Below, piece after piece: positions 7,933 to 15,999 of a stretch of DNA of 64,000 nt. Positions within the stretch are counted from its first letter, which is position 1; each line of letters begins with the position of its first letter. Source of the DNA: Geovibrio ferrireducens (lineage in GTDB: Bacteria > Chrysiogenota > Deferribacteres > Deferribacterales > Geovibrionaceae); the NCBI RefSeq assembly GCF_026226615.1, contig NZ_JAJAPB010000004.1, positions 186,001-250,000 of the forward strand, given 5' to 3'. The translations under genes were made by a program, and so were the position numbers. The notes beneath the pieces are model-generated. The model made no database searches. It was not told the DNA's origin and worked only from the letters and a program-made list of their open reading frames with translations.

Positions 7933-7997
7933 TGCGTCGAAAGGGGCTTTCATTTCTGCGTCGAAAGTGTTTTGTTATCTTCCTTTTGCGTCGAAAG
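7933..7997 (-). repeat. Three copies of CTTTCGACGCA in the flagellin 2 leader
   Basis: The 11-mer TGCGTCGAAAG (plus strand) occurs at 7933-7943, 7957-7967 and 7987-7997, spaced 24 and 30 nt. Read as RNA from the minus strand, each copy is followed by an A/G-rich complement (AAAG, GAAAG or AAAGG), so each can form a small stem that shows GACGCA in its loop. The copies lie between the leader terminator and the start codon. They are absent from the flagellin 1 and 3 leaders. Confidence 0.75.
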
Positions 7998-8043
7998 ATT
8001 TTAAAAATTGTTCAAAACAGCCTCTCTGCCACCTCCTCAAAAC

Positions 8044-8081
8044 AAAAAGGCCGACGGTATCATTTTCTGATTCCGCCGGCC
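8044..8081 (-). terminator. Intrinsic terminator inside the flagellin 2 leader
   Basis: GGCCGGCGG (8081-8073) pairs with CCGTCGGCC (8057-8049), extended by ATCA/TGAT, and is followed by TTTTTG on the minus strand. The next gene upstream is divergent, so no minus-strand gene exists for this terminator to serve except a leader or small RNA. The preceding box TCGGTACTGAAATA is shared with flagellin 1. Confidence 0.85.
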
Positions 8082-8154
8082 CGATTATTTCAGTACCGAT
8101 TCATTTATTTCTATTCTAATTATTCGTCTTCCGGATTCTGATTAGAATCCACTG
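8044..8154 (-). ncRNA. Putative sigma-28-dependent leader/small RNA upstream of flagellin 2
   Basis: This is a predicted transcript of about 110 nt from the sigma-28 start to the T-tract. It has a first hairpin (GGATTCT/AGAATCC, 8133-8150), then the conserved box AATCGGTACTGAAATA, then the terminator. Because the flanking gene is transcribed the other way, transcription into this terminator must come from this promoter. Confidence 0.5.
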
Positions 8155-8160
8155 ATGTCT

Positions 8161-8187
8161 TTATCGGAAAAAATTTGCCGCACTTTA
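8161..8187 (-). promoter_or_regulatory. Near-consensus sigma-28 promoter of flagellin 2
   Basis: On the minus strand TAAA (8187-8184), exactly 15 nt, then TCCGATAA (8168-8161), which matches 7 of 8 bases of the flagellar sigma-28 -10 consensus GCCGATAA. The start codon is about 290 nt downstream. Confidence 0.85.
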
Positions 8188-8468
8188 ATTATTTTAAGAT
8201 CTTTTTTTAAAAATTTATTCCCTGACGCATATACCAAAAAATTTATTGTTATTTGACAATACTATTCAGCCATAAACCCAAACAAATAAAAAAGCTGTAC
8301 GCCCGTGTCATGCTTCATTTATTTTGTGATCAGCATCAGACAGTTACGGAAAGTTACAGAAAAAGCATATTTTTTTTATCATACGCAGGCGGTTGAGAGC
8401 CCCCATGCTCCGTTGACTCACGGGTTCTTTTTAGGTAGAATCGTTTAACATTGACGGGGGTAAACTTA
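8188..8468. other. Divergent intergenic region between flagellin 2 promoter and Maf gene
   Basis: This stretch is AT-rich at the flagellin side. A TTGACA (8264-8269) on the plus strand could be a -35 element for the glycosyltransferase gene, but no strong -10 is seen at the right spacing. No ORF, tRNA or recognised riboswitch is visible. Confidence 0.4.
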
Positions 8469-10388
8469 ATGATAAAACAAAAAAATATGCAGGCGCTCAA
8501 AGAACGCCGCCCCGAACTTTACAACCTTGTGATGAACACTTCCCAGTCATCTAAATACAAACTGATACATTCCGAGCACCAGAAACGCTATCCCAACCTT
8601 ATATTCAGTGAAAAAGGGATGATTTTCTATGACAACAAGGACCCGCTGGCAGGCTCCAGAAAACTCATAGCCGACAAAAGGATAAATGTGCCTAACCTTG
8701 CTGTTTTTCTCGGCATGGGGCTTTTGTACAACCTGATGAACTATATGGACATGTTCGCAGCGCAGCCGGACTCCTGCTTAATTGTGATAGAGAAAGACCC
8801 GGAGCTTTTTGCGCTTGTTATAGAGTACATTGACTTTGAAAAATACATCCGCGATGAGCGCGTCTATCTTGTTATAGGAAAGAGACCGGAGGAGCTTTAC
8901 CCTATAATGAACTCGCTGATGAACATAGGCAGCAACAAGTTTTTCGCAAAAGCAATAAACTATATAGAAGAACCTGTGGCATTTGTTTCCGCAAAGGACT
9001 ACTACCTTGGCGCAGTACGCACAATGAATGATGCGGTTAAAGAAGTAATGCTTTTTTACGGAAACGACCCCCTCGATTCACTCATAGGTATTGACCACAC
9101 CTTCGTAAATATCAAAGAAATAATAGAATATCCGGGCATTGACGACCTTGCGGGAAAATTCAGCGGAAGGCCGGGCATTGTAGTCGCCACGGGGCCGTCG
9201 CTTAACAAAAATATTCATCTTCTGGACGGACTTTATGACAAGGCGGTTATCTGCGCGGTGGATGCATCTGTCCGGGTAATGAAAAAACACGGATTCAAAC
9301 CCCACCTCACCACATCACTTGAAAGGGTTGAGGCTACCAGCAGGCTGTTTGAAGGCCTCAGCGAAGAGGACGTGAAGGATGTGTTCCTTGCCGCCTGCCC
9401 GGTAATTCACCCGCTGACCTATGAAAACTTCAAAGGGGATCGGATAGTTGTTTACAGGAACTTCTCCACATTTGAATGGCTTAATATACCGAAGGGAACG
9501 CTTAATATTGGCCCATCATCCGCAAATATGGCATTTAAGGTTCTGGAGCACCTCGGCTGCAACCCGATTATTCTCATCGGGCAGGATCTCGCCTTCGGCG
9601 AGGATGATATAACCCACGCCACGGGCAGCACATACGGAGAAAAGGAGCAGCAGTACCTCACTCAGAGAAAGAACCTTATGGTGGAAGGAAACTATATTCC
9701 CCAGATAAAGACCACAAATGTGTGGGATGCTTTCCGTAAGTTCTACATGAAGGACATCGCCGGATTCAAAGGCAAGGTCATAAACGCCACAGAGGGCGGA
9801 GCCAAAATTCACGGCGCTGAGCTTATGACCTTTGCAGAGGCCATAGACAGGCATATAAAGGATGTTCAGCCTGCCGATATACCATCACTGATCAGAGGGT
9901 TTCTCCACAAGCCTGATAAGGCTGAGGCTACGGGCTACTATGAAAAAACACTCGCCAAGGTTCAGGAAAGTATAGACTACTGTGAAAGCGCCATGAAGAG
10001 ATTCTACGACGGCTATTTGTTGTGTGTGGAATATAAGGAAAAAATCGCCGATCCCTATAAAGAGAGCGGAATTTACGACAGCGAAAAGGGATTTCCCCTC
10101 ATCAAACAGACGGAATCGCTGAACTCCATATTCTCCGAAAGACAGTTCTTTTACATACTTATGCACTATGTGCAGGCCTACTACATCAGGGCTATGGTGG
10201 AGGTTCAGGGTATTCGGGCTAACCATGACAAGGCGGAGGATAAAAACAACGCAATCATGATTGTTATGAAGGATATGCTGGCTGTTATGGTGGAGCTGAT
10301 TAAAAAGATGCTGAACATGCTTTATGTTCTTAAGGCTCTCCTTGAATCCAACCTGAAAAAGATGAAGGAAGAAAACGGGGAGGCATAA
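8469..10388 (+). CDS. maf: Motility accessory factor (Maf/DUF115) glycosyltransferase
   Basis: Maf-family proteins attach nonulosonic acids such as pseudaminic acid to flagellin Ser/Thr before export. The 639-residue protein has the family plan: an N-terminal domain with LAVFLGMGLLYNL and CLIVIEKDPELF motifs (about residues 75-120), a central DUF115/MptE-like domain opening with GIVVATGPSLNKN near residue 235 and containing VICAVDASVR and PIILIGQDLAFG, and a helical C-terminal domain. ATG 8469 is chosen because GGGGGT lies 8 nt upstream; an in-frame TTG at 8451 would add six residues but has no ribosome site. It sits between the flagellins and the pseudaminic acid operon, which supports the role. 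It is convergent with pseB, 11 bp apart, with a GGGAGGC/GCCTCCC hairpin (10378-10395) over its stop codon. Confidence 0.92.
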   Translation: MIKQKNMQALKERRPELYNLVMNTSQSSKYKLIHSEHQKRYPNLIFSEKGMIFYDNKDPLAGSRKLIADKRINVPNLAVFLGMGLLYNLMNYMDMFAAQPDSCLIVIEKDPELFALVIEYIDFEKYIRDERVYLVIGKRPEELYPIMNSLMNIGSNKFFAKAINYIEEPVAFVSAKDYYLGAVRTMNDAVKEVMLFYGNDPLDSLIGIDHTFVNIKEIIEYPGIDDLAGKFSGRPGIVVATGPSLNKNIHLLDGLYDKAVICAVDASVRVMKKHGFKPHLTTSLERVEATSRLFEGLSEEDVKDVFLAACPVIHPLTYENFKGDRIVVYRNFSTFEWLNIPKGTLNIGPSSANMAFKVLEHLGCNPIILIGQDLAFGEDDITHATGSTYGEKEQQYLTQRKNLMVEGNYIPQIKTTNVWDAFRKFYMKDIAGFKGKVINATEGGAKIHGAELMTFAEAIDRHIKDVQPADIPSLIRGFLHKPDKAEATGYYEKTLAKVQESIDYCESAMKRFYDGYLLCVEYKEKIADPYKESGIYDSEKGFPLIKQTESLNSIFSERQFFYILMHYVQAYYIRAMVEVQGIRANHDKAEDKNNAIMIVMKDMLAVMVELIKKMLNMLYVLKALLESNLKKMKEENGEA

Positions 10389-10395
10389 GCCTCCC
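10378..10395. terminator. Short hairpin over the maf stop codon, convergent with pseB
   Basis: GGGAGGC and GCCTCCC pair around ATAA. There is no clear T-run, but it occupies the only space between two convergent genes. Confidence 0.4.
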
Positions 10396-10399
10396 TCTA

Positions 10400-11401
10400 T
10401 CAGTCCACTGTGCCTATTTTCGCAGTCCACTCACTGAGTTCCTCAACGGAGAGGAAATGCACATTGGTGTCTGACTTGTAGAAAAACTCAGGCTGAACTC
10501 TTTTCCCGCCTTCCGTGAAGTGCCTTTCCAGCGACCACCATGAATAGTTGGGATATATAATGTAGTAGTTTCCGTATTCGTAAGTCATGGGAGCGTCCTC
10601 AACGGTTATCATCTCCTCATGCATCTTCTCCCCTTCGCGTATGCCGATCTCCTTAAGCTGAGCGCCGGGCAGCATAGCCTTTGCCAGATCAGTGACATTG
10701 AAAGAGGGGATCTTAGCCACATAAACCTCACCCCCCTTCGCCTCTTCTATTCCGCGCATAACCATCTGCACCCCTTCTTCAAGGGTGATCCAGAAGCGGG
10801 TCATACGGAAGTCGGTTATTGGGAGGGTCTTTTCGCCGCTCTCTATGAGCTTTTTGAAAAAGGGAATAACCGAGCCGCGGCTGCCAGCTACATTTCCGTA
10901 GCGCACAACGCTGAACTTGGTTTTTTTTGAGCCCGCATAAGCGTTGGCTGATGTAAACAGTTTGTCAGACACAAGCTTGGTCGCTCCGTAAAGGTTGACC
11001 GGGTGGACAGCCTTGTCCGTGGAAAGAGCAATAACTTTCTCCACGCCTCTGTCAATTGCGGCATCAATAACGTTTTCTGCTCCGGTTATATTGGTCTTTA
11101 TTGCTTCCATAGGGTTATATTCGGCAGCGGGAACCTGTTTCAGTGCGGCAGCATGAACAACAATATCCACACCGTCAAAGGCACGGTACATCCTTTCCCT
11201 GTCCCGCACATCGCCTATGAAAAAGCGCATTTTGGATAGATGCGAGGCGAAGTCACCCTGCATGACATACTGTTTATACTCGTCTCTGGAATATACAATA
11301 ACCTTTCTGGGACTATGGTTTTCGAGAATATACCTTATAAACTTTTTACCGAAGGAACCTGTTCCTCCGGTTACAAGAACCGTTTTGCCGTCAATGTTCA
11401 T
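10400..11401 (-). CDS. pseB: UDP-N-acetylglucosamine 4,6-dehydratase (inverting)
   Basis: This is the first enzyme of CMP-pseudaminic acid synthesis: it converts UDP-GlcNAc to UDP-2-acetamido-2,6-dideoxy-L-arabino-hexos-4-ulose. The 333-residue length is normal. The NAD(P) motif TGGTGSFG is at residues 11-18. The catalytic block STDKAVHPVNLYGATK has the Asp-Lys pair and the Tyr-x3-Lys expected of FlaA1/PseB enzymes. It is last in the minus-strand pse operon, 60 bp after pseI. A short stretch of runs of T in codon AAA-rich sequence near 10922 (Lys-Lys codons) is the only homopolymer of note. Confidence 0.95.
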   Translation of the reverse strand: MNIDGKTVLVTGGTGSFGKKFIRYILENHSPRKVIVYSRDEYKQYVMQGDFASHLSKMRFFIGDVRDRERMYRAFDGVDIVVHAAALKQVPAAEYNPMEAIKTNITGAENVIDAAIDRGVEKVIALSTDKAVHPVNLYGATKLVSDKLFTSANAYAGSKKTKFSVVRYGNVAGSRGSVIPFFKKLIESGEKTLPITDFRMTRFWITLEEGVQMVMRGIEEAKGGEVYVAKIPSFNVTDLAKAMLPGAQLKEIGIREGEKMHEEMITVEDAPMTYEYGNYYIIYPNYSWWSLERHFTEGGKRVQPEFFYKSDTNVHFLSVEELSEWTAKIGTVD

Positions 11402-11461
11402 AATCTCTCCGGTGAGAAAAATTTACCTTATGCCTGTAATTTAGCAAATAATATTCCACGC

Positions 11462-12517
11462 CTACCCGGTAAAAAGGTCAAATGATGCGGGAGTGCCTTT
11501 CCTGATGTCCTTTGCAGCTTTTTTCCCCAAAAGCTCTTTGTAGTGCTTAGTGTGCAGCCCGTTTGAAGGTCTGACGGAACGGAGGTTCCGGGGGGTGATC
11601 TCCTCACCTTTTTTCACATCCTCCGCTATGAAGAGTGAGCGGGAGAAAATACGGTTTTTTTCCGCCTTCTCCGTGAGCACGTAGTCCGCCCTGCCAAGGG
11701 AGGCCTCAGCGGTGCGCACATCCTGCACCATCTTTTTAAACTCCTGAGGCTCCATGGAAAAAGCCGCGTCAGGCCCTCCGAGCTTTCTGTCCAGAATGAA
11801 GTGCTTCTCTATCACCTTAGCGCCGAGGCTCACTGATACCACAGGCACAAGGGAACCCTCCGAGTGGTCGCTGACACCTGCTATGACACCGAAACGGGAA
11901 GCCATGTCCGGCATGGTGAGCAGGTTGGCCTCCTCAGGCTTTGCGGGGTATGCGCTGGTGCATTTCAGCAGTATTATCTGCTCATTGCCCGCATTGCGCA
12001 CCGTATTGACAGCAAGCTCTATGTCATCCAGGTGAGCTATCCCCGTGGATATTATGACAGGCTTGCCTTTTGAAGCCACATATTCCAGAAGGGGTATATC
12101 GTTTATTTCAAAAGAAGCGATTTTATACGCCGGAACATCCATCTTCTCCAGAAAGTCCACCGCGGTAAAGTCAAACGGGCTGGAGAAGCACACCATCCCC
12201 AGTTCATCCGCAAGCTTTTTCAGCTTCGGCTGCCATTCCCAAGGGGTGTAAGCCTCCCCGTAGAGTTCGTAGAAGGTTTTAGAGTCCCACAGTGTTCCGT
12301 GGGATATGCGGAAAATGTCATCAGAGCACTTAAGGGTTATGGTATCCGGCGTGTAGGTCTGGAGCTTAACAGCATCCGCTCCGGCTTCCCTGATCGCTAT
12401 GATTGTTTTTTCCGCAAGAGCATAGTTCTGGAGGTGATTGCAGGAAAGCTCCGCTATGATAAAAGCCGGACTGTCCTCAGATATTGTGTGTCCGCCTATG
12501 TTTACAGCCTTGTTCAT
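11462..12517 (-). CDS. pseI: Pseudaminic acid synthase
   Basis: PseI condenses the 6-deoxy-AltdiNAc sugar with phosphoenolpyruvate to give pseudaminic acid. It is a NeuB-family TIM barrel (AFIIAELSCNH at residues about 19-29, DAVKLQTYTPDTI, PVIISTGIA) with a C-terminal SAF/antifreeze-like domain after about residue 285 (RSLFIAEDVKKGEEIT, RPSNGLHTKHYKELLG). The length of 351 residues is typical. Its start overlaps the stop of the formyltransferase gene by 4 bp, showing tight co-translation. PseI is preferred over legionaminic acid synthase (LegI/NeuB) because pseB and pseG are in the same operon. Confidence 0.93.
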   Translation of the reverse strand: MNKAVNIGGHTISEDSPAFIIAELSCNHLQNYALAEKTIIAIREAGADAVKLQTYTPDTITLKCSDDIFRISHGTLWDSKTFYELYGEAYTPWEWQPKLKKLADELGMVCFSSPFDFTAVDFLEKMDVPAYKIASFEINDIPLLEYVASKGKPVIISTGIAHLDDIELAVNTVRNAGNEQIILLKCTSAYPAKPEEANLLTMPDMASRFGVIAGVSDHSEGSLVPVVSVSLGAKVIEKHFILDRKLGGPDAAFSMEPQEFKKMVQDVRTAEASLGRADYVLTEKAEKNRIFSRSLFIAEDVKKGEEITPRNLRSVRPSNGLHTKHYKELLGKKAAKDIRKGTPASFDLFTG

Positions 12518-13104
12518 TTTATCTCCGCACAGAGTCTCTTAAACTCTTTCACAGGGATTGTGTACCCATGCTCAGCTATTATATGCCTGTATTTATCAAG
12601 GTCTGCTGATTTATGGCAGGAGCCGCCCTTTTTCTGTCTGGCGGGGATGATCCTTTTTTCCCGCAGGTATTTCCAGTTTGCCCTGAACATATCCAGCATG
12701 GCCTCATGCAGCTTTTCGTATGAGCTGGCAAGGGTCTCCTCCGCCTCGTTGAACACCAGCTCCTCCTGAACAAGGATTTCGCCCGTGTCCAGACCTTCGT
12801 CTATTTTATGTATGGTCACACCCTTCGGGGTGTTTTCCAGAAAGCTCCATATATTGGGGTCTGCCCCCTTGTTCCACGGCAGGTAAGATATATGCAGGTT
12901 TATGATCCCGCCGTTCATGGCGCTGATCACATCCTCCCCGATTATGTATCTGTAGCTGTAGCTCACTATGAGATCAGGCTGTATCCTTTCCAGCATGTGG
13001 AGATCGATCTTTTCGCTGATCACCTCCACATCCTCGCCTGTTTCCCTGAGCCAGTCTATAAGCGGTCTTGAAACCTCATTATTTGTAAGAACGGCAACCT
13101 TCAC
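12514..13104 (-). CDS. Sugar N-formyltransferase, in the place of PseH
   Basis: The 196-residue protein is a formyl-transferase-fold enzyme that would use 10-formyl-tetrahydrofolate. The catalytic triad of the family is present: Asn69 and His71 in INLHISYLPWNKG, and Asp106 in IDEGLDTGEIL. It is too short to carry the C-terminal tRNA-binding domain of methionyl-tRNA formyltransferase. It lies inside the pse operon with 4-bp overlaps on both sides. The usual N-acetyltransferase gene pseH is absent from the cluster, so the inferred job is formylation of the 4-amino group of the UDP-6-deoxy-altrosamine intermediate, giving a 7-N-formyl pseudaminic acid. A separate pseH elsewhere in the genome, with this enzyme acting at a later step, is the main alternative. 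Confidence 0.85.
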   Translation of the reverse strand: MKVAVLTNNEVSRPLIDWLRETGEDVEVISEKIDLHMLERIQPDLIVSYSYRYIIGEDVISAMNGGIINLHISYLPWNKGADPNIWSFLENTPKGVTIHKIDEGLDTGEILVQEELVFNEAEETLASSYEKLHEAMLDMFRANWKYLREKRIIPARQKKGGSCHKSADLDKYRHIIAEHGYTIPVKEFKRLCAEIK

Positions 13105-14042
13105 TGCGTCACCTCCGCAATCATACTGACCACCCTGCGCACCCCCTGCCCGTCTACATAAAGAGGACCGAGGGCCGACATAGCGCGGTTTTTGTCCGTA
13201 TCTTGTATATCCGTGAGTGCCCGTTTCATAATATTATCAAAATTTTTATTCCCGTAAAAGCCCACTGATAAAGCGAAGCCTGTTTTCTCCCAGTTTTCCA
13301 GATTAATCCTCTGGTTTTCGGCAAACCCGAACAGAACAGAAGGAACCGCAGTGCGCGCCAGCTCGTATGATGTCTGCCCCGCTGCGGAAACCGCAAACAG
13401 CCGGGCGGACATCAAATCCGCCATCTCTGCGGCGCTGAGACCGAAAAATGCATGGACGCGGGGTGAATCCACAGGCTTGCTCCCGCTTATAATAAATATA
13501 TCCGCGTCTGTGTTATCAAGGAGCAATCTGCATATATGAGCGGAAATTTCCTCTGCTCCGGAGCCGCCCGCACTTAAGAATATTCCGCTTCTGTTCTCAC
13601 CGTAGTCATCAAAATCCCAGAATGGTCTGCGGAGCATGGCGTATCTGCTTCCTGCAAGGATCATCTGGGACGGCTTGCCAGCATAGGGAAGCTGTTCCGC
13701 ATAAACAGAGCCGTTGAGCACTATCCCTTCCGGATAGTCAAGCCGCATGCAGTCGTCAATAAATACGCACAATGCACCGTATGAGGCGATTTTATTAAGC
13801 TGCTCCTCCGTTGTGAGGTATGAATCCACAATGCAGACATCATAGCCCTTGCAGAGGCTTACATCCTTTATCCAGTCGGTTATGACGGAATCTTCACCCG
13901 CTATGCCTCTGTCGCATTCTCCATGAATGAACAGATCCGCATCAATGCTCTTTTCCGCGAAGCCTTCTTTCAGCGCGCGGCATCTGCCGTAGTGGCCGTA
14001 GCCTATCCCTTTTCCTGCGGAGGTAAAGATTCCTGTTTTCAA
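13101..14042 (-). CDS. pseG: UDP-sugar hydrolase of pseudaminic acid synthesis
   Basis: PseG removes UDP from UDP-2,4-diacetamido-2,4,6-trideoxy-beta-L-altropyranose, releasing the sugar for PseI. The 313-residue protein has a GT-B-like fold. The N-terminal motif GYGHYGRC contains His17, the catalytic His position of PseG, and Arg20. CVFIDDCMR and ILAGSRYAMLRRPFW follow, and a C-terminal UDP-binding part has LSAGGSG, AAGQTSYELA and FAENQR. It overlaps the genes on both sides by 4 bp. It diverges from Campylobacter-type PseG in the centre, so the exact N-acyl substrate is open. Confidence 0.9.
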   Translation of the reverse strand: MKTGIFTSAGKGIGYGHYGRCRALKEGFAEKSIDADLFIHGECDRGIAGEDSVITDWIKDVSLCKGYDVCIVDSYLTTEEQLNKIASYGALCVFIDDCMRLDYPEGIVLNGSVYAEQLPYAGKPSQMILAGSRYAMLRRPFWDFDDYGENRSGIFLSAGGSGAEEISAHICRLLLDNTDADIFIISGSKPVDSPRVHAFFGLSAAEMADLMSARLFAVSAAGQTSYELARTAVPSVLFGFAENQRINLENWEKTGFALSVGFYGNKNFDNIMKRALTDIQDTDKNRAMSALGPLYVDGQGVRRVVSMIAEVTQ

Positions 14043-14857
14043 TTTATCTCTCTTTTAATAACAGCCGCCGCCCTGAACATATCCTGCTTTTCAAGGAGCC
14101 TGACCGCGGCTTCCAGTTCTTCCTTCTCACCTGAGAAAACCGCCTTCTGCACAACAGGCTTAGTGATATATGAGAGCCACGGCTTCTCAGCAAAGAGCTC
14201 CTCAAGCTCCCGGAGTCCGAAATCATCCCCAAGAAACTCGAAAACCGCTGTCAGAAGGGCGTAGTCCTCCGGTGTGTCCAGAGTTACTCTTATGTCTGAT
14301 GTATTTTTATCCTGAACAAGCTGTACAGTCTTAAATATGCCTGATTTATACAGATAGGGCGTCACATGCTCACGGTACTGTTTAAGCTCCGCCTCTTTAT
14401 ACGCCTTTTCAAGAGCCTCAAAGGTGAACACCTCCGCATCCAGCCCGTGGGGGTAAGAGCGGGTTACGGTGTTTGAAGCATAATCCGCCCGGCTTCCGGT
14501 GAACTTCCTTACCATATCACCCAGCACTTCGGGGTCATGGCACGGGCAGTCTGAGGTTATGCGCATAACAGCCTCCAGCCCTGCCGCCTTTGCCGCAAGA
14601 TAGTAGCGTTCCAGAACATCATCCTCGCTCCCCCGGAAGGAGCGGACTCCAAGCCTTGCAGCTTCGTTCACCACCATGAGATCAGCCTCTTCGGTGGTGG
14701 TTGCCACTATTACTTCCGATGCTTCCTTAACCATAAGGCAGCGGCGCACCACATGCTCAAGGGCTGTTCTGCCGCCTTTTTCGGGCAGTTTTTTAAGTAT
14801 CTTGCCGGGCAGCCTGCTTGAGCCCATGCGTGCCTGAATTATTATCCCAAGACGCAT
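14039..14857 (-). CDS. pseF: SpsF/PseF-like cytidylyltransferase
   Basis: The 272-residue protein belongs to the nucleotidyltransferase group of SpsF and CMP-sugar synthetases. The N-terminal nucleotide site is IIIQARMGSSRLPGK (about residues 5-19), followed by VMRITSDCPCHDPE, the acidic metal site. By position it should activate pseudaminic acid with CTP to CMP-pseudaminic acid. The family contains both CMP-sugar synthetases and proteins of unclear role, so the pseF name rests on operon context. It overlaps pseC upstream by 16 bp and pseG downstream by 4 bp. The C-terminal 60 residues look like a helical extension. Confidence 0.8.
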   Translation of the reverse strand: MRLGIIIQARMGSSRLPGKILKKLPEKGGRTALEHVVRRCLMVKEASEVIVATTTEEADLMVVNEAARLGVRSFRGSEDDVLERYYLAAKAAGLEAVMRITSDCPCHDPEVLGDMVRKFTGSRADYASNTVTRSYPHGLDAEVFTFEALEKAYKEAELKQYREHVTPYLYKSGIFKTVQLVQDKNTSDIRVTLDTPEDYALLTAVFEFLGDDFGLRELEELFAEKPWLSYITKPVVQKAVFSGEKEELEAAVRLLEKQDMFRAAAVIKREIN

Positions 14858-15999
14858 TTCAGCGCCTCCCTGACAGATTCTGTTACATAGTCCTGCTCTT
14901 CATCCGTGAGTGACGGAAACATGGGTATGCTGAGCTCTGATTTATAGAATTTTTCCGCCTCCGGCAGAGTGAAATTTTCAAATCCGTTCGCCCTGTAGTA
15001 CGGGTGCATATACACCGGCAGATAATGCACCTGAGCGTGTACCCCCTTTTCCCGGAGCAGGTCGTAAACCTCTTTACGCCCATGCTCCATACGAAGCGGA
15101 TAAAGGTGGTATGCGTTCTGTCTGCCTTCCCTGTGAGGAGGGGTTTTCACCCCTTTAACATCACTGAAAACGGCATCGTATTTTGCTGCCATGAGTCTGC
15201 GCTTCCCCAAAGAGCTTTCGGCTCTTGAAAGCTGGCTTATTCCCAGTGCGCACTGAATATCCGTCATGCGGTAGTTGTAGCCCAGTTCCTGCATCTCGTG
15301 ATACCAGCCGCCGTGGGGTTCGTTTATCAGATTATCCCTTGTGATTCCGTGGCTGCGGAAAATAAGGAGCGTATCACGCAGATTTTTATTATTAGTGAGA
15401 ACGGCTCCCCCCTCACCGGTTGCAACATGCTTTACCGGGTGGAAGCTGAAAACCGCCATATCCGAATAAGCGCAGTTCCCTATTCTTTCACCCTTGTATA
15501 CTGCGCCCAGAGCATGGCATGCGTCCTCAATCACCATGAGTTTCCTTTCATCTGCTATGGCGCGTATCTCAGCCATATCAGCAGGCATGCCGGAGTAATG
15601 GACAGGGGCGATGAGTTTAACTGATTTATTGATAAGGGCGGGGATTCGGTCTGAATCGATATTGCCTGTGTCAGGCTCTATATCGCAGAATACAGGGGAA
15701 GCGCCGAGGTAAAGCCCTGCGTTTGCTGTTGCTGCGAATGTCATGGGGGAGGTGATGAAGCTGTCGCCTTTTCTCAGCCCTGCGGCGTAATATGCGCCGT
15801 GGAGAGCTGCTGTTCCGTTGGAGAAAGCCACAGCGAACTTTGCACCGCAGTATGATGCAAGCTTTTCCTCAAACTCGGCAACTTTCGGCCCCTGAGTGAG
15901 GTAGTCCGAGCGGAGGGTTTCTGCCACGGCTTTTATATCTTCTTCCGTGATTTCCTGTCTTCCGTAGGGGATGATTCTTTTTAGGGACACTGTATTCAC
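14842..15999 (-). CDS. pseC: UDP-4-keto-6-deoxy-sugar aminotransferase
   Basis: This is a DegT/DnrJ/EryC1-family PLP enzyme that aminates the C4 keto group made by PseB. The PLP lysine is Lys190 in VFSFHPVKH. The PLP-phosphate site FSNGTAALHGAYYA is at about residues 59-72, and the EDACHALG motif that holds the pyridine nitrogen Asp is near residue 158. It is the first gene of the pse operon. The start is uncertain: a GTG at 15999 opens the frame, but AGGTGA sits at the right distance before a second GTG at 15990, so the protein may be three residues shorter. No clear promoter was recognised in the 90 bp upstream. Confidence 0.92.
   Translation of the reverse strand: MNTVSLKRIIPYGRQEITEEDIKAVAETLRSDYLTQGPKVAEFEEKLASYCGAKFAVAFSNGTAALHGAYYAAGLRKGDSFITSPMTFAATANAGLYLGASPVFCDIEPDTGNIDSDRIPALINKSVKLIAPVHYSGMPADMAEIRAIADERKLMVIEDACHALGAVYKGERIGNCAYSDMAVFSFHPVKHVATGEGGAVLTNNKNLRDTLLIFRSHGITRDNLINEPHGGWYHEMQELGYNYRMTDIQCALGISQLSRAESSLGKRRLMAAKYDAVFSDVKGVKTPPHREGRQNAYHLYPLRMEHGRKEVYDLLREKGVHAQVHYLPVYMHPYYRANGFENFTLPEAEKFYKSELSIPMFPSLTDEEQDYVTESVREALKCVLG

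Noticed and set aside
7933-7997. Three TGCGTCGAAAG repeats as a possible small CRISPR array
   Set aside because: The repeat unit is only 11 bp with unequal 13- and 19-bp spacers, lies in a transcribed flagellin leader, and no cas gene is present.
7998-8030. Sigma-54 promoter (TGGCA...GC) before flagellin 2
   Set aside because: TGGCAG is followed by GC at the wrong spacing and lacks the TTGC box; the sigma-28 site upstream is far better.
8340-8468. Possible c-di-GMP or other riboswitch before the Maf gene
   Set aside because: The GGUAG-like and GC-rich bits do not assemble into the GEMM or any other core I can recognise.
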